64,000 nucleotides of DNA from Metallosphaera sedula DSM 5348 (GCF_000016605.1 NC_009440.1:1772001-1836000); one strand, 5' to 3'; shown: positions 47,133 to 58,384, counted from the stretch's first letter. Translations and numbers: made by a program. The notes: a model not told the origin generated them from the letters alone.

Positions 47133-48121
47133 GCGGATCTACCTAGAACCGAAGCCAATGCCTTGACTCTCTCCATCAATAATTCAAAGGACTCCGGGGT
47201 CAGTTGCTGTTCAGAGTCGCTCAGTGCCACCTCAGGCCTGGGATGAACTTCCACAAGGAGCATGTCTGCCCCGGCTGCCACAGAGGCTAGGGCAAGGGAG
47301 TGAACCAGTTCCCTCTTCCCCGCAGGATGACTCGGATCCGCGCAGAAGGGGAGGTGCGTCATTAGCTTCCCCGCAACCATTCCTCCAATATCTAGGGTGA
47401 ACCTGGTGGACTTCTCAAAGGTTCTTATTCCCCTTTCGCAGAGGACCACGTTGCCGTTCCCCTCCATCATTACGTATTCCGCAGACTGTATTAGTTCCTC
47501 CACCGTGTTCCCTAGACCTCTCTTTAGCAAGACGGGTTTGCCCAGCTTTCCCACATCCCGCAAAAGGGTGAAGTTCTGCGAGTTCCTAGCGCCTATCTGG
47601 ACCATGTCAGCATACTTTGCAAAGGCTCCCGCGTCCCTCGCGTCAAGGATCTCTGAAACCACAGGTAACCCTGTCTCGTCGCCAGCCTTCCTGAGTATCT
47701 TTAGCCCTTCCTCTCCCAGTCCCTGGAAGGAGTAGGGGCTCGTCCTAGGCTTGTAGGCTCCACCCCTGAGTAGTGAGGCACCAGCCCTTTTCACGGCCTT
47801 GGCCACGGTCTCGGTCTGCTCCATGGACTCCACCGCACATGGCCCGGCAGCGACCACAACCCTCTTGGATCCTATCTCCACGTCCTTCACCTTCACCACT
47901 GTTGGATCCTTTTTCCATTCGTTTCCAGCCAGGATGTAGGACTTCTTGGTCTTCACCACTAGCTCCACGGATTCATCCGTTATCCCCTCAACTGCAGAGT
48001 CGGGCCAGGCCAGTGCGAGCTCCTTTCCGTACAGGTTGAGGAACTTGAATGAGGCTGAGCTAGACTTAAGTTTCTCCTTTAGTGAGGAGTGATCCTTGCC
48101 CTTCAATATGTAGAGGATCAT
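47129..48121 (-). CDS. aroG: DAHP synthase, type I-beta
   Basis: 330 residues. An N-terminal 70-residue ferredoxin-like domain precedes the barrel, as in regulated type I-beta enzymes. [66 protein letters not shown] and [15 protein letters not shown]. Condenses phosphoenolpyruvate and erythrose-4-phosphate. Overlaps tyrA by 4 bp. Confidence 0.95.
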   Translation of the reverse strand: MILYILKGKDHSSLKEKLKSSSASFKFLNLYGKELALAWPDSAVEGITDESVELVVKTKKSYILAGNEWKKDPTVVKVKDVEIGSKRVVVAAGPCAVESMEQTETVAKAVKRAGASLLRGGAYKPRTSPYSFQGLGEEGLKILRKAGDETGLPVVSEILDARDAGAFAKYADMVQIGARNSQNFTLLRDVGKLGKPVLLKRGLGNTVEELIQSAEYVMMEGNGNVVLCERGIRTFEKSTRFTLDIGGMVAGKLMTHLPFCADPSHPAGKRELVHSLALASVAAGADMLLVEVHPRPEVALSDSEQQLTPESFELLMERVKALASVLGRSA

Positions 48122-49152
48122 TTCTTTTCCTCTTGAAGAGTAGAGAAAAGAGTATTTAACTCTCTAAGTCCAAGCCTTCTCGCCTGCTCCGCGTAGGGGT
48201 TCATTCTCTGTATCTCCAGTATGACTGGCTCCAACTCCTTTACCCTCCTCACAATCTTGTATATCTCCCTGAAGTTGGTTGTCTGAAACTGGGAGAAGTC
48301 GACGTTGAGCTCCCTGGAGAGGAGGTCCAAGCTACTGGAAAGGCCCAGGATGAAAAAGTGGGGTAAAACCTGAACCACGGCCATTAACTTCTCGTGTGTA
48401 TCTACGTCTGTGATTAGGGGGGTCAGTCCTACCCCCCTCCAGAACTCCGATATCTCCTCGAGGTCTCCCGTGGTTTCAGAGGGGATCAGGACTATCTTCT
48501 CTCCCACAGGGTTCAGGTAGGGACCAAAGAGCGGGTGTGTCGACACGAACCTGAATCCCATCTGCCTGGACATTTCCTCGAGTTTCCCAAAGAATCTGGT
48601 CTTGCTCGAGAGGATATCCATTACCACCCTGTCCTTGGACAGGTGGAGAAACCTGGTGACGTTCTCCGAGAACACACCCTCAGGTGGAAGGGCCAAAATC
48701 ACGATCTCGCCCCATTGAAGGGCTTGTGGCATGGGCATGTAGGTGAAGTTGAAATCTATCGCGAGCTTCTGGGACTTCTCCTGGCTTCTTCCCGTTATCA
48801 CAACCTCGTGCTTTGCGAGCTTGAACAGGGAGGCCAGCGACCTAGCCATCCCGCCGTAACCAACGAGGGTTATTTTTCTCTTTTCCGAGGGATTGACCTC
48901 CCTCATCTTGGCTACAGAGAACATGGTCGAGAGGAGGTTATCCGCCAGGGTTTCGGGAATTCCATAGGCTCTAGCTAAGCTTCTCCATCTCTCCCTGACC
49001 TCACTCTCCCTCCTCTCGTCGGTGACAGGGAGACCTTCCTTCTTTTTAAGATGACCAATTTCAGAAACAAGTTCAAGGCGTTTAAAAAATAGTTTAAAAA
49101 GCTCCTCATCAACCCTGTCGATCTCAGCCCTTAGCTGGTCGAGTTCCTTCAT
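48118..49152 (-). CDS. tyrA: Chorismate mutase-prephenate dehydrogenase fusion
   Basis: 344 residues. Residues 1-85 are an AroQ-type chorismate mutase (LRAEIDRVDEELFKLFFKRL, ERRESEVRERW). Then a TyrA dehydrogenase starts with ITLVGYGGMARSLASLFKL (NAD), VISILALPPEGV-like, DILSSKTRFFG, THPLFGPYLNPVG. It channels chorismate towards tyrosine. Placing it between transketolase and DAHP synthase links branch and trunk in one message. Confidence 0.92.
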   Translation of the reverse strand: MKELDQLRAEIDRVDEELFKLFFKRLELVSEIGHLKKKEGLPVTDERRESEVRERWRSLARAYGIPETLADNLLSTMFSVAKMREVNPSEKRKITLVGYGGMARSLASLFKLAKHEVVITGRSQEKSQKLAIDFNFTYMPMPQALQWGEIVILALPPEGVFSENVTRFLHLSKDRVVMDILSSKTRFFGKLEEMSRQMGFRFVSTHPLFGPYLNPVGEKIVLIPSETTGDLEEISEFWRGVGLTPLITDVDTHEKLMAVVQVLPHFFILGLSSSLDLLSRELNVDFSQFQTTNFREIYKIVRRVKELEPVILEIQRMNPYAEQARRLGLRELNTLFSTLQEEKK

Positions 49153-50091
49153 TTACTTGATCAACTCGAGGGCTGAGTTCACGATTGTCTTGGGCGTTAT
49201 ACCGTAATAATCAAGGAGTTCCCTCTGGCTCCTCGCCGACCTACCATAGGTTGTGGCTCCCACGAACCTCATGGGAACAGGGTAAGTTTTCACCACTGTC
49301 TCAGCTATTGCTGATCCCACTCCCCCCATGACGTTGTGCTCCTCAACGGTAACTATCCTCCCCGTCTTCCTCGCGTAGTACTCTATTGTGGATTGATCTA
49401 TTGGCTTCACCGTGGGTACGTTAATCACGGCCGCGCTTATTCCCATCTTCTCCAGTTCCTCAGCAGCCTTTAGTGCGTCCCAAAGAACCACACCTGCTCC
49501 CATCAGTGCCACGTCATCTCCTTCCCTGAGAACGTATGCCTTACCTATCTCGAATTTGTAGTCCATGGTTGAGGTGATCGGAGGAGAATAGTCTCTCCCC
49601 ATCCTGTAGTAGAGAGGTCCCTTGTCCTCAAGAACTACGGGCATACTTCTCTCCACCTCGGCAGCGTCAGCCGGTATAACTACCTTGAAGTTCGGGATTA
49701 CCCTCATGAGCGCGATGTCCTCAAGGGCCTGATGACTTGAACCGTCACCGCTATCGCTGTAGCCCGAGTGGGTCACGAACACCTTAACGTTGAGGTTCAT
49801 TCTCCCTATGCTGTTCCTCATCTGTTCCCATGCTCTCATAAGGAACATGGCGAATCCCACCACCACGGGCTTCTTACCCACAGCCGAGAGACCGGCGCCG
49901 AAGTTTACCATGTCCTGCTCAGAGATGCCTATGTTGAAGTACCTGTCGGGGAACTTCTCCTTAAAGTAGGAAGCCCTTGACGAGTCCCCAACGTCAGCAG
50001 TAATCACTACGATGTCGTTGTCCTTCTCCCCCAGTTTAACCAGGGTTTTACCGAAGGCCTCACGAATTGAGGAGAAACTGCCTTGCAACAT
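49153..50091 (-). CDS. Transketolase, C-terminal subunit
   Basis: 312 residues. [53 protein letters not shown] (pyrimidine-binding domain of thiamine diphosphate enzymes), then [16 protein letters not shown] and [18 protein letters not shown]. In archaea transketolase is split in two genes; this is the Pyr/C-terminal half. It supplies erythrose-4-phosphate for DAHP synthase. Overlaps the N-terminal subunit gene by 32 bp. Confidence 0.93.
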   Translation of the reverse strand: MLQGSFSSIREAFGKTLVKLGEKDNDIVVITADVGDSSRASYFKEKFPDRYFNIGISEQDMVNFGAGLSAVGKKPVVVGFAMFLMRAWEQMRNSIGRMNLNVKVFVTHSGYSDSGDGSSHQALEDIALMRVIPNFKVVIPADAAEVERSMPVVLEDKGPLYYRMGRDYSPPITSTMDYKFEIGKAYVLREGDDVALMGAGVVLWDALKAAEELEKMGISAAVINVPTVKPIDQSTIEYYARKTGRIVTVEEHNVMGGVGSAIAETVVKTYPVPMRFVGATTYGRSARSQRELLDYYGITPKTIVNSALELIK

Positions 50092-50881
50092 CTGGAACAG
50101 TCCTCTGCTTCTTTGTGTTTTCTATTGGGGTGAACCCCTTACCTCTCTTGGTTTCCGCGAATATGACCGCGGGTTTCCCTGTCTTTAGTGCCTCATCCAC
50201 GGTGGAGATAACGCTTGCTATGTCGTGGCCATCACAGTTAAACACTCTCCAACCCACGGCTCTCCATACCTCAGGAAGGAATTCCTTGGGCTTAACGTTC
50301 TTCGTACTTTCGTCCAGCTGGAATCCGTTCATCTCTATGATAGCTACCAGATTGTCCAAGTTGCGAGCGACCGCGTGGGTCATGGCCTCCCACACTTCGC
50401 CCTCGTCCTGTTCTCCGTCTCCCATGATGACGAATACCCTTCCAGTTCCCTTGGCCATCTTTATTCCCGTGGCAACTCCAATTCCGAAGCTAAGTCCCTG
50501 CCCTAGGCTACCAGTTGACATGTCAACTCCGGGTATGAAGGTCTCGGGATGGCCTTGTAGAAGGCCAGAGATGTCCTGGATCTTCCACAGTTCCTCTTCC
50601 TTGATTAGTCCCTTCTCGTGGAGAACCGCATAGAGAGCAGGAGCCGCGTGGCCCTTACTTAGGATTAGCCAGTCCCTGTTGACTGGATCATTTGAGTCTC
50701 TTAATACCTTGAGTTCGAGAGCCGTTAGGATCTCGATACTGCTCAAGGAGGAACCAACGTGAATTGATTGGTCGTAGAATTGCATTCTAATTACGTTCTT
50801 TCTAGCTCTGTCAGCTACCTCCTTGAGCTTGTTTAATTCCTCTATTGATATTGGAATTCCATCACGCCCACCTTTTTCCAT
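50060..50881 (-). CDS. Transketolase, N-terminal subunit
   Basis: The longest frame starts at 50956, but a TATA-like CTTAAAAAAG falls inside it at 50921-50930, so ATG 50881 ([16 protein letters not shown]) is more likely, 273 residues. [74 protein letters not shown] (thiamine diphosphate site with GDG) are the PP-domain motifs. First gene of the aromatic operon. Confidence 0.92.
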   Translation of the reverse strand: MEKGGRDGIPISIEELNKLKEVADRARKNVIRMQFYDQSIHVGSSLSSIEILTALELKVLRDSNDPVNRDWLILSKGHAAPALYAVLHEKGLIKEEELWKIQDISGLLQGHPETFIPGVDMSTGSLGQGLSFGIGVATGIKMAKGTGRVFVIMGDGEQDEGEVWEAMTHAVARNLDNLVAIIEMNGFQLDESTKNVKPKEFLPEVWRAVGWRVFNCDGHDIASVISTVDEALKTGKPAVIFAETKRGKGFTPIENTKKQRTVPDVARQFLLNS

Positions 50882-50920
50882 TGGTGCAACAACAAACCCC
50901 CGCAATAATGCAATATCTCC

Positions 50921-50930
50921 CTTTTTTAAG
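50921..50930 (-). promoter_or_regulatory. Probable promoter of the shikimate operon
   Basis: CTTAAAAAAG on the minus strand, a crenarchaeal TATA box. Transcription would start near 50899, about 18 bases before ATG 50881. It faces the divergent operon starting at 51031, whose own TATA-like TTTTATGAG is at about 51001. Confidence 0.45.
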
Positions 50931-51030
50931 TCTTTATGTAGACTTCTTGCGTTCACATATTCCTCATTGTGAGGACTTTCGTGTAGGTCTTACAGTCAGA
51001 GTTTTATGAGTATGTGGAAAATGGAATCAG

Positions 51031-51903
51031 GTGGATCCACTGAGTAACCTTGAGATGTTCACCAGGCAATTGCTAGTTCTGGGCCCTGAGGCTCAGGAGA
51101 AGTTGTCCTCCCTTGACGTGTTGGTCGCTGGCTGTGGGGCCCTGGGAACTGCCATACTCGAGTTGCTAGTTAGGTTAGGGGTAGGAAGGATCGCCGTAGT
51201 GGACGCGGATGTGATTGAGACCTCGAACCTGCATAGAACTCACCTCTTTACCCTGTCGGACGTTGGAAAACCTAAGGCTCTCGTCTGCGCCCAGAGGGCC
51301 ATGGAAATAGGCAGTGGATCCAAGGTTACCCCAATCCTGGACATAGTGGACGAGACAAACGCGGAGTCCCTAGTTAAGGGAAGGGACTTCGTCTTTGATG
51401 CACTAGATAACGTTAACCCAAGGCTCATTCTCAATGACGCATGCGTGAAAAACGGAGTCCCCTTGATTTACGGTGGAGTGACAGGGGAGTACGGCTCCGC
51501 AATGTTCGTGAGTCCGCGGGACACTCCCTGCCTATCCTGTTTCATGGAGCCCGTGGAACAGGCTGATGCGTGCGAAACCATGGGAACCACCGCTATGACC
51601 GTTTCCTTGGTAGCTAACCTCCAGGTTCAAATGATGCTTAACGCCATCCGGGGAGATATTCCGCGCGGGCTTTACTACGTGGACGCCAGGTCTCTCACCC
51701 TTCAGGCTGTGGATATGAAGAGAAATCCATCGTGCGAGGCCTGCTCCCTAGGGGAGTACAGGTACCTCAAGGGGATAAGGATGAACTGTGGACTAGTCAG
51801 GGTTAATGAGAGACCCCCTGCGGGACCACGGCCTTACCTGAAGAGGACACCAGACGGTCTACTCATCTGCTACGAAAATTGTTTTAAGAAGATAGGGAGA
51901 TAA
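51031..51903 (+). CDS. E1-like (ThiF/MoeB/UbaA) adenylyltransferase
   Basis: 290 residues, GTG start 26 bases after TTTTATGAG. VLVAGCGALGTAILELLVRL (ATP), VVDADVIETSNLHRTHLF, DVGKPKA, DALDNVNPRLILNDACV, PLIYGGVTGEYGS, zinc pairs CLSC and CEAC, and CETMGTTA with a likely catalytic Cys. It activates ubiquitin-like or sulfur-carrier proteins for tRNA thiolation, molybdopterin or protein tagging. The C-terminal 50 residues are additional. Operon with the next three genes, including Pcc1, so a tRNA-modification link is plausible. Confidence 0.88.
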   Translation: MDPLSNLEMFTRQLLVLGPEAQEKLSSLDVLVAGCGALGTAILELLVRLGVGRIAVVDADVIETSNLHRTHLFTLSDVGKPKALVCAQRAMEIGSGSKVTPILDIVDETNAESLVKGRDFVFDALDNVNPRLILNDACVKNGVPLIYGGVTGEYGSAMFVSPRDTPCLSCFMEPVEQADACETMGTTAMTVSLVANLQVQMMLNAIRGDIPRGLYYVDARSLTLQAVDMKRNPSCEACSLGEYRYLKGIRMNCGLVRVNERPPAGPRPYLKRTPDGLLICYENCFKKIGR

Positions 51904-51910
51904 AGAGGAG

Positions 51911-52840
51911 ATGGAGAAAAAACTACTGATCGCAGTACTGATACCACCTGCTGTAATTATCGCTTATTCGCTCTATTTTCATATTGACTTCGTGAATGTG
52001 CTAAAAACCATGGATCCTGTGCTCCTTGCTCTCTTCGTGGCAACCTACCTGGTGCAACTCCTGATCCTCGCAATACGCGATTCTAGGATCACCAAGGTAC
52101 CTTACTTCACCGCGTTCAAGGCCAGGTTGCTGGGTAACGCTGTTGGGCTAGTAATTCCAGGATGGGCAGGCCAAGACTTGGCGAGAGCCTCAGTATATTC
52201 CAGGTATAACCAAGACCTGGTTAAGTCCTTCGCCCTTTCCCTATCTGAGGCCTTCTATGACGTCGTGATAGGCTCCCTCATGTTTCTGGTACTAGTAGAG
52301 ATAAGGGCCTCTCCTGTGGACTTCATCTATATCCTTGCCACCCTAGGTAACGTAGTGGGGTGGGTCGCGGGAACAGGATACGTGATCTTCACCTCTAAGA
52401 AGGTGGTGAAGGCAGAGGAGAGATTGATCAAGCTCATGAGACTTGAGAACTACTACTCCCTTCTTCAAAAGGGAAAGGACATGGTTAAGGAGGCAACAAC
52501 TAAGGAGGCCTTGATCGTGAATTCGCTCCTCACTCTTCTAGGCTACCTGGTTCAGTCAGTTGCATTTTACTACATAGTCCCCTCTTTTCCTCTAGATGTT
52601 CTAGTTAACATGACCTACTTTGCAGCTTCCCTAATTCCAGTGCCGGCCAGTTCAGGTTTCGCTGAATTGGGGCTCTCGATCTACTTCATTCCGAGGGTTG
52701 TGGTGGCGCTTAGAATCTTGGAACTCATAGATTACTCCCTCGGTTTCCTCCTCATAAGGGAGATAAGCCTTAAAGACCTTAAAAGGCAATTTGATGAGAT
52801 TAGATCATATGGAAAACTTTCTGAGAGACCCAGCTCCTGA
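51911..52840 (+). CDS. Flippase-like integral membrane protein (LPG synthase TM family)
   Basis: 309 residues, about seven to eight spans. TYLVQLLILAIRDSRI, FKARLLGNAVGLVIPGWAGQD, DLARASVYSRY, ALSLSEAFYDVVIGSL and IPVPASSGFAELGLSIYFIP are the pattern of the lysylphosphatidylglycerol synthase TM/UPF0104 family. It probably moves or binds lipid-linked molecules. It starts 7 bp after the E1-like gene. Confidence 0.8.
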   Translation: MEKKLLIAVLIPPAVIIAYSLYFHIDFVNVLKTMDPVLLALFVATYLVQLLILAIRDSRITKVPYFTAFKARLLGNAVGLVIPGWAGQDLARASVYSRYNQDLVKSFALSLSEAFYDVVIGSLMFLVLVEIRASPVDFIYILATLGNVVGWVAGTGYVIFTSKKVVKAEERLIKLMRLENYYSLLQKGKDMVKEATTKEALIVNSLLTLLGYLVQSVAFYYIVPSFPLDVLVNMTYFAASLIPVPASSGFAELGLSIYFIPRVVVALRILELIDYSLGFLLIREISLKDLKRQFDEIRSYGKLSERPSS

Positions 52841-53813
52841 GGAGGCATCCAGATTAATCCCCTCGATCTACTCAAGAAGAAGCTTATGTATTAGGGGACC
52901 TTTTGACCCTGATTTCGCCATTTTCTCTTCCTTGATCTCTAAGTACTTCAAGGGAGAGATTGGGGTGAGCTTTTCGTCCTCGTGCGACGTTACCTTAGAG
53001 AAGAGGGATACTGGTAGCTTCTTGATGTTGAATGGAAACGAAGTTTACGTTGGCTTCTCCTCATTCACGTCTCTTCTTCCCTTGACTATTGACGACCTTG
53101 TTCCCATGTTGGCCGGGATCTCCTCAGACTTGATCCTATACAGGAGGAGGCCGAGCCCCTGGGAGGAGAACTTACTCACCAAGGCTCAGGATCTGGGAGT
53201 TACGGAGGAGAAGTCCCTGAAAATCCCAGGTTACAGGGAAATCCCACTGTTCCTTTCCCTTTCCTATTCCCTTGACCCCTACATTCCCGAGATCTCAGGT
53301 AACAGAGAAAATTCCCTGAAGTTGGTTAAGGACATCGGGGGAAACGAGTTCACAAAGCTGGGAGAACTCGACGAGTCGCAGTTGAACACCCTCGTATTTA
53401 GGCTGATCTCTCTCCTGGTGAAGTTGAACCCCAAGATTGACAGGGACGAACTGGTGGTGAAGAGGTACTTCTTTCACAGCTACGATTTTCTAGAGTTAGG
53501 TCTCGTGTCCATATACCTTTTGGATAAACTCGGTTATCCCGGACTTTTCGATTTGGCACTTAACCCTTCCCTTTTCGGTGCATCCCTGGAGCTCTACAGG
53601 GAAAGCCTCAGCCACGGTTTCTCGCTGGATGTGGTTGAGGAGAAGAATCGTTACCTAGTTAATACTTCCCTGGGTTCCCCAATGCTGGCTCATGTTATAC
53701 TTAGGCAACTTGGTAAGAAGGGAAAGCCAGTGTATGTTAATGATGGGAACAGGGTTTTTACCTCTAGGTTCTTTGGAAATATGGAGGAAGTTGATTCAAA
53801 GGATAAGGCTTGA
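52809..53813 (+). CDS. Degenerate DHH-superfamily protein (RecJ/Cdc45-like)
   Basis: 334 residues from ATG 52809; ATG 52791 is also in frame. CIRGPFDPDFAIFSSLISKY has the shape of the DHH motif H-x-D-x-D-G-x-x-S-A, but the key Gly and second Asp are replaced. LFLSLSYSLDPYIPEISGNR resembles the PYLPGL-GD segment of RecJ and Cdc45. The last part (LAHVILRQLGKKGKPV) fits DHHA1. I would call it a non-catalytic homologue, perhaps Cdc45-like, but archaeal RecJ/Cdc45 genes are diverse and I cannot confirm the subfamily. Overlaps the upstream gene. Confidence 0.55.
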   Translation: MENFLRDPAPEEASRLIPSIYSRRSLCIRGPFDPDFAIFSSLISKYFKGEIGVSFSSSCDVTLEKRDTGSFLMLNGNEVYVGFSSFTSLLPLTIDDLVPMLAGISSDLILYRRRPSPWEENLLTKAQDLGVTEEKSLKIPGYREIPLFLSLSYSLDPYIPEISGNRENSLKLVKDIGGNEFTKLGELDESQLNTLVFRLISLLVKLNPKIDRDELVVKRYFFHSYDFLELGLVSIYLLDKLGYPGLFDLALNPSLFGASLELYRESLSHGFSLDVVEEKNRYLVNTSLGSPMLAHVILRQLGKKGKPVYVNDGNRVFTSRFFGNMEEVDSKDKA

Positions 53814-54045
53814 AATTTCCACGGAGAATCCGAGCGAGATACTTAACGCAATTCAGGTTGATAACGTGGAACTGCCAGAGGGAATGACCATTAAGATGAA
53901 GGAGAACGAAAAAGGTGTTGAAATAATTGTGGAAATGAGGTACACCGATCCAAGGTCAATACTCACCCTCAGGAACACGGTGGATGAGATATTGGAACAC
54001 GTGGAAATGTTGGAGAGGGTTCTGAAGAGCGATTCGAAGTTATAA
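53791..54045 (+). CDS. pcc1: KEOPS complex subunit Pcc1
   Basis: I set the start at TTG 53791 (MIQRIRLEISTENPSEIL), 84 residues, the right size for Pcc1. The longer frame from 53692 lies within the previous gene. VDNVELPEGMTIKMKENEKG and YTDPRSILTLRNTVDEILEHV match the Pcc1 dimerisation helices. It helps form t6A on tRNAs with Kae1, Bud32 and Cgi121. Overlaps the DHH-like gene by 23 bp. The 263-bp gap after it holds only the next promoter. Confidence 0.8.
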   Translation: MIQRIRLEISTENPSEILNAIQVDNVELPEGMTIKMKENEKGVEIIVEMRYTDPRSILTLRNTVDEILEHVEMLERVLKSDSKL

Positions 54046-54308
54046 CGATTTTCAGGCTTATTTTCAGGATAGATAGCACGGTTTGATAATTAAAAACTTC
54101 CAATTGTTTAAGGAGACTAACAAGAAATCTTTTACCCAAACCGGAGTACTAGATGTCTAATACGAAGTAACCATGCGTAATGTAGAAACATAGAAATTAT
54201 TGTTACGTCAACTTATAACTATCACCACGATATTTCGAACTTATATATTACGTGAAATCTGCATGAACAAATAAATAAGAATCTCAGTAAACGTGATTTT
54301 GCGATCTC

Positions 54309-56447
54309 ATGCTCATAATAAACAAGTATTTACCAATCCCTAAACAGACGGACTCGGAGTTTTGGACAATAGACAGGCTAGAGCATATAAGGCAACTTGC
54401 ACTTACAGGTGAACCGTATCAGATCTTCACCAGCAGAAGGAACAATTTGAGGATACTGGACAGGGTTGAGTTTAGGGTCGCTGAGACCAAGATAACAAGG
54501 GAGCCCTCAGCAGACACCAGGGTCTCCTTCAGCGGAATATCTATGTCCTCACCCCTATACCTAGGCGACATGTCGTACGGAGCCCTCAGTGGAACCCCTA
54601 ACATTGCCATTGCGGAGGCGGCTGACATCACAGGTACGCTCGCTGGAACCGGAGAGGGCGGACTTCATCCAGAGGTAGCGAAACACAAGAGAATATTTGT
54701 TCAATGGGCCTCAGCTAGGTTCGGGGTAGATGTTGACGTTCTAAACGCTGGGCTGGGGGTAGTAATAAAGATAGGCCAGGGGGCCAAGCCGGGGATTGGC
54801 GGACATTTACCCGGAAGTAAGGTAACCGAGCCGATTTCCAAGACCAGGAGGATCCCAGTTGGGATGGACGCGATCTCGCCAGCCCCACATCACGACATTT
54901 ACTCCATAGAGGACCTGGGACAGAGAATTGAGGCGCTAAAGGAGTTAACGGGCAAGCCTGTCTTCGTAAAGGTAGCAGCGACTAACTACATACCCTACGT
55001 GGTCTCAGGAATTGCCAGGATGAAAGCGGACGGAGTCATAATTGACGGTCACGGAGCGGGAACAGGAGCCACTCCTGCAGTGATACGGGACAACGTTGGG
55101 ATACCCATAGAGTTGGCTGTATCTTCGGCAGACTCTGTCCTAAAGAGGGAAGGTCTAAGGGACAACTTCACTATCATTGCTGCTGGAAGAGTGGGAGATG
55201 CAACAGACGCAGCGAAGCTGATTGCGCTAGGAGCAGACGTAGTGAGCGTTGGAACTGGAGCTTTGATTGCCATGGGTTGCGTCATGGTCCATAAGTGTCA
55301 CATAGGGTCGTGTCCCACTGCACTAACTAACAAGATAGATGGCACGAGGATAATGGAGACCGAGTTTGGAACTAAGATGCTCGTCAACTTCGTGAGGGGA
55401 TTCTCCCTGGAGCTTGCGAACATTCTAGATAACCTTAATCTGTCCTCTGTCTCACAACTTAAGGGTAGAAGGGATCTACTTTACGGTTATGGGCTATCCA
55501 GGGACACCCTGGAGATTCTTGGAATCCGGGGAGAGGTTGAGGAGCTGAACCCCAAGTTAGGTGAACTTTGGACCAGGAGAAGAAAGAACGCCCTTCATGA
55601 CCTCATAAACAAGGGAGAGCCATCACTCACCAGCATGGGTAGCACCGCACCACCTGACGTTGAGAAACCAGCTAGGATCCTCGACTGGCTTAGGTCCGAC
55701 GGCGCACAGGTTACCAGGCCGTCCATTGACCCCTATAGGGAGGATATTGATACTAGTTTCCTTCTTAAGGGAGGTGAGCTTTACCTGTCACTGCCCGTAA
55801 TTTTTGACGTGAGCAACTTACCGTTGGAGTATACTCAGGCCTTTGCCTGGGCTTCACTTGCCCTGGGAACCCTGGTCTTCTCAGTGGAGACCATTCGTCA
55901 ATTTGAGGAAGTCTCGCTTTCCTCAGACGGAAAGGGAATTGCTACCTGGTCCACGAAACCCTCACTGGGCAACTACTTCATCCCGGAAGACCTCGAGGAG
56001 ATGGAGGAACTGGCTAATGAGGGTGAGGTCCCGGGTTTCATCCTAGATGAGGATATCATGGGGGAGGACATAGAGCTTGTGATATCGGATGCGGACCTCA
56101 GGCTTAAGGAAGCTGGAGTAAGGAATAGGTATGACCTAATAGCCAAGTCCTCAAGGCTCAGGGACTCCTCGGACGTGTTCAAGCTTGTGGCCCTTGGCGC
56201 AGATTCCGTGATCATGCCCTACAGCGTTCTCGAGGTGGCCATAGGAGAAGGAAGTAAGGGAAACCTAAAGGAGAGAGCCTTTAACCTGATCTCGGGAATG
56301 AGGAAGGAGATCGCGCTGTTGGCTGGATCAGCGGGAATTTACAGCATTCAGTCAAGCTTAACTGGAAACAGGGAACTCCTGAGGGCGGTGAACCTGAACT
56401 CCTACGTCGCTAGGAGAATAAGAGTGAGGCAGGCTGGTTCGCTATGA
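54309..56447 (+). CDS. gltB: Glutamate synthase large subunit, FMN/Fe-S domain
   Basis: 712 residues. [96 protein letters not shown] and the 3Fe-4S cysteines in KCHIGSCP define the GltB synthase barrel. Residues 450-712 appear to be a worn second copy ([20 protein letters not shown] against [20 protein letters not shown]) without the cysteines. It uses ammonia from the amidotransferase partner to make glutamate from 2-oxoglutarate. It ends ATGA with the next gene. Confidence 0.9.
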   Translation: MLIINKYLPIPKQTDSEFWTIDRLEHIRQLALTGEPYQIFTSRRNNLRILDRVEFRVAETKITREPSADTRVSFSGISMSSPLYLGDMSYGALSGTPNIAIAEAADITGTLAGTGEGGLHPEVAKHKRIFVQWASARFGVDVDVLNAGLGVVIKIGQGAKPGIGGHLPGSKVTEPISKTRRIPVGMDAISPAPHHDIYSIEDLGQRIEALKELTGKPVFVKVAATNYIPYVVSGIARMKADGVIIDGHGAGTGATPAVIRDNVGIPIELAVSSADSVLKREGLRDNFTIIAAGRVGDATDAAKLIALGADVVSVGTGALIAMGCVMVHKCHIGSCPTALTNKIDGTRIMETEFGTKMLVNFVRGFSLELANILDNLNLSSVSQLKGRRDLLYGYGLSRDTLEILGIRGEVEELNPKLGELWTRRRKNALHDLINKGEPSLTSMGSTAPPDVEKPARILDWLRSDGAQVTRPSIDPYREDIDTSFLLKGGELYLSLPVIFDVSNLPLEYTQAFAWASLALGTLVFSVETIRQFEEVSLSSDGKGIATWSTKPSLGNYFIPEDLEEMEELANEGEVPGFILDEDIMGEDIELVISDADLRLKEAGVRNRYDLIAKSSRLRDSSDVFKLVALGADSVIMPYSVLEVAIGEGSKGNLKERAFNLISGMRKEIALLAGSAGIYSIQSSLTGNRELLRAVNLNSYVARRIRVRQAGSL

Positions 56448-58384
56448 TCTCGCCATCGGGTTGTGGAGTTTTCGGGGTTCTGAGGAAACCACACGCCCCT
56501 AAGATACAGGGAGATTCCGTGGTAAGATCCATAGACGCTGTAAGCTATAGGGGAAGCGATAAGGGGGCAGGGTTTGCTGTATTTAACCTGGAGGAGGGCA
56601 ACTACTACTACCTAAAGGCGTTCTTCCTAGATGACCCCGGAAAGATGAGGATAGCGATGGAGAGCCAAGGTCTTCAGGTGATAGAGGAGAGCATCGAGGC
56701 CGAGGATAGGGGGGTATGCAGTTGTAGCTATAAGGTTTCCATCGGGAACATAGCCCAGTTAAGGAAGGCAGTGAGGAACCTCAACGAGATGCTATGGCCA
56801 GAGAGGAAGGGTAGGATATACAGCATGGGTAAATCCCTTCAGGTGTTCAAGGGAGTCGGCTATCCCAAGGATATAGCCAAGATATATGACGTAAACAAGT
56901 ACGAGGGAGATATGTGGTTGGCCCACACAAGACAGCCAACCAACTCCCCAGGTAGTTATCCCTATTGGTCTCACCCCTTCTCCTCCTTTGATGTGGCCAT
57001 CGTTCACAACGGTGACGTTAGCTCCTTCGGTGCCAACCTGGAGTTCCTTCAATCCAGGGGATGGGGAGGTTTCGTGGGGACGGACAGTGAGGTCATGGCG
57101 TTCCTCTTCGAGGAGTTGATCAGCGAAGGTCTCACTGTGGAAGAAGTTGCAAAGATCCTGGTTAATCCTTCCAGGAGGACCAGTGCCATATCCCCGCATC
57201 ATGATTACCTTTATAGGAACGCGAGACTCGATGGACCCTTCACTGCGGTGATTGGGTATGACTCTGGGGATGACCTATATCTTGTGGGTTTGGCCGATAG
57301 ATCCAAGTTCAGGCCTGTGTTGATTGGCGAGGACGATTACTACTACTATATTGCGAGCGAGGAAAGTCAGATAAGACTCATGAGTCGCGAGGCGAGAGTT
57401 TGGACCCTCAGCCCCGGATCTTACTTCATTGCTTCCTTAAGGAAAGGGATACTTAGTCATGGGAGAGAGCTAGAGGAGATAAGGAATTTCTCTCCTCCTC
57501 CTACCTTTGTTTCCCCAAATTATGATATAGACGCTACTGCAATTGGTTACAAAGACCTGGACAAGGAAATTCTTAGGACTGGGAAGAAGGAGGTCAAGGT
57601 TGTAAACGTCCTGGGACACAGGTTCATTGGTATAAAGTTTCCCAGGGGAGGGCTTAAGGTCAGGTTATATGGGGTTGTGGGAAACGCAATGGCTAACCTC
57701 AACGAGAACAACGAATTCTACGTTTACGGTAACGTTGCAGACGACTGTTGTGACACCATGCATGGGGGAAAGGTGGTGATTACCGGGGACGCAAGGGACG
57801 TTCTCGCGCAAACTCTTCAGGGAGGGAAAGTTTTCGTTGGCGGAAATGCGGGCAACAGGGTCGGCATACAGATGCGTGAATACGCCAACAAGAGACCCTA
57901 CCTGGTGATAGGTGGAAGGGTGGATGACTATCTTGGGGAATACATGGCAGGAGGGGTGATCATGGTTCTTGGAATGAGGGAGAAGGGTGAAAAAACGGGC
58001 AACTTCGTGGGAACAGGAATGGTTGGGGGAAAGATATACGTACGTGGTAGGGTAGACCCTGGAAGGATAGGGATGCAACCCAATAGGCTAGAGGTCATGA
58101 GACTTCTAAAGGCACTCGCCATGGAGGGTTACGTGCACGACGTGGACTATAACATGTCATATATTGACGTGATGAAAAAATTGGAGGGCGAAGCTAAGAA
58201 GTACGCCAAGAGGCTTTTCGAGGAAAAGGTGGGAATACCGACTTACGAGTACAGGGAGTTGAGTGACTCGGAGTTTAAGGAAGTTGAGCCTATCATAAGG
58301 GAGTACGATCAAGATCTAGGTACAAGAGCTACTGAACTTTTGAGCGAGAAATTCACCGTTATTTACCCGTCCAAGGAGAAATAA
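56444..58384 (+). CDS. Glutamate synthase amidotransferase fused to GXGXG domain
   Basis: 646 residues. An N-terminal class II glutaminase: [10 protein letters not shown] with Cys7, [42 protein letters not shown] and GTDSEVMAF. Cys7 must become N-terminal by cleavage, as known for GltB. The C-terminal third ([79 protein letters not shown]) is the GltB GXGXG helix. The domain order differs from single-chain GltB: glutaminase and GXGXG are together and the barrel separate. Translationally coupled to gltB by ATGA. Confidence 0.9.
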   Translation: MISPSGCGVFGVLRKPHAPKIQGDSVVRSIDAVSYRGSDKGAGFAVFNLEEGNYYYLKAFFLDDPGKMRIAMESQGLQVIEESIEAEDRGVCSCSYKVSIGNIAQLRKAVRNLNEMLWPERKGRIYSMGKSLQVFKGVGYPKDIAKIYDVNKYEGDMWLAHTRQPTNSPGSYPYWSHPFSSFDVAIVHNGDVSSFGANLEFLQSRGWGGFVGTDSEVMAFLFEELISEGLTVEEVAKILVNPSRRTSAISPHHDYLYRNARLDGPFTAVIGYDSGDDLYLVGLADRSKFRPVLIGEDDYYYYIASEESQIRLMSREARVWTLSPGSYFIASLRKGILSHGRELEEIRNFSPPPTFVSPNYDIDATAIGYKDLDKEILRTGKKEVKVVNVLGHRFIGIKFPRGGLKVRLYGVVGNAMANLNENNEFYVYGNVADDCCDTMHGGKVVITGDARDVLAQTLQGGKVFVGGNAGNRVGIQMREYANKRPYLVIGGRVDDYLGEYMAGGVIMVLGMREKGEKTGNFVGTGMVGGKIYVRGRVDPGRIGMQPNRLEVMRLLKALAMEGYVHDVDYNMSYIDVMKKLEGEAKKYAKRLFEEKVGIPTYEYRELSDSEFKEVEPIIREYDQDLGTRATELLSEKFTVIYPSKEK

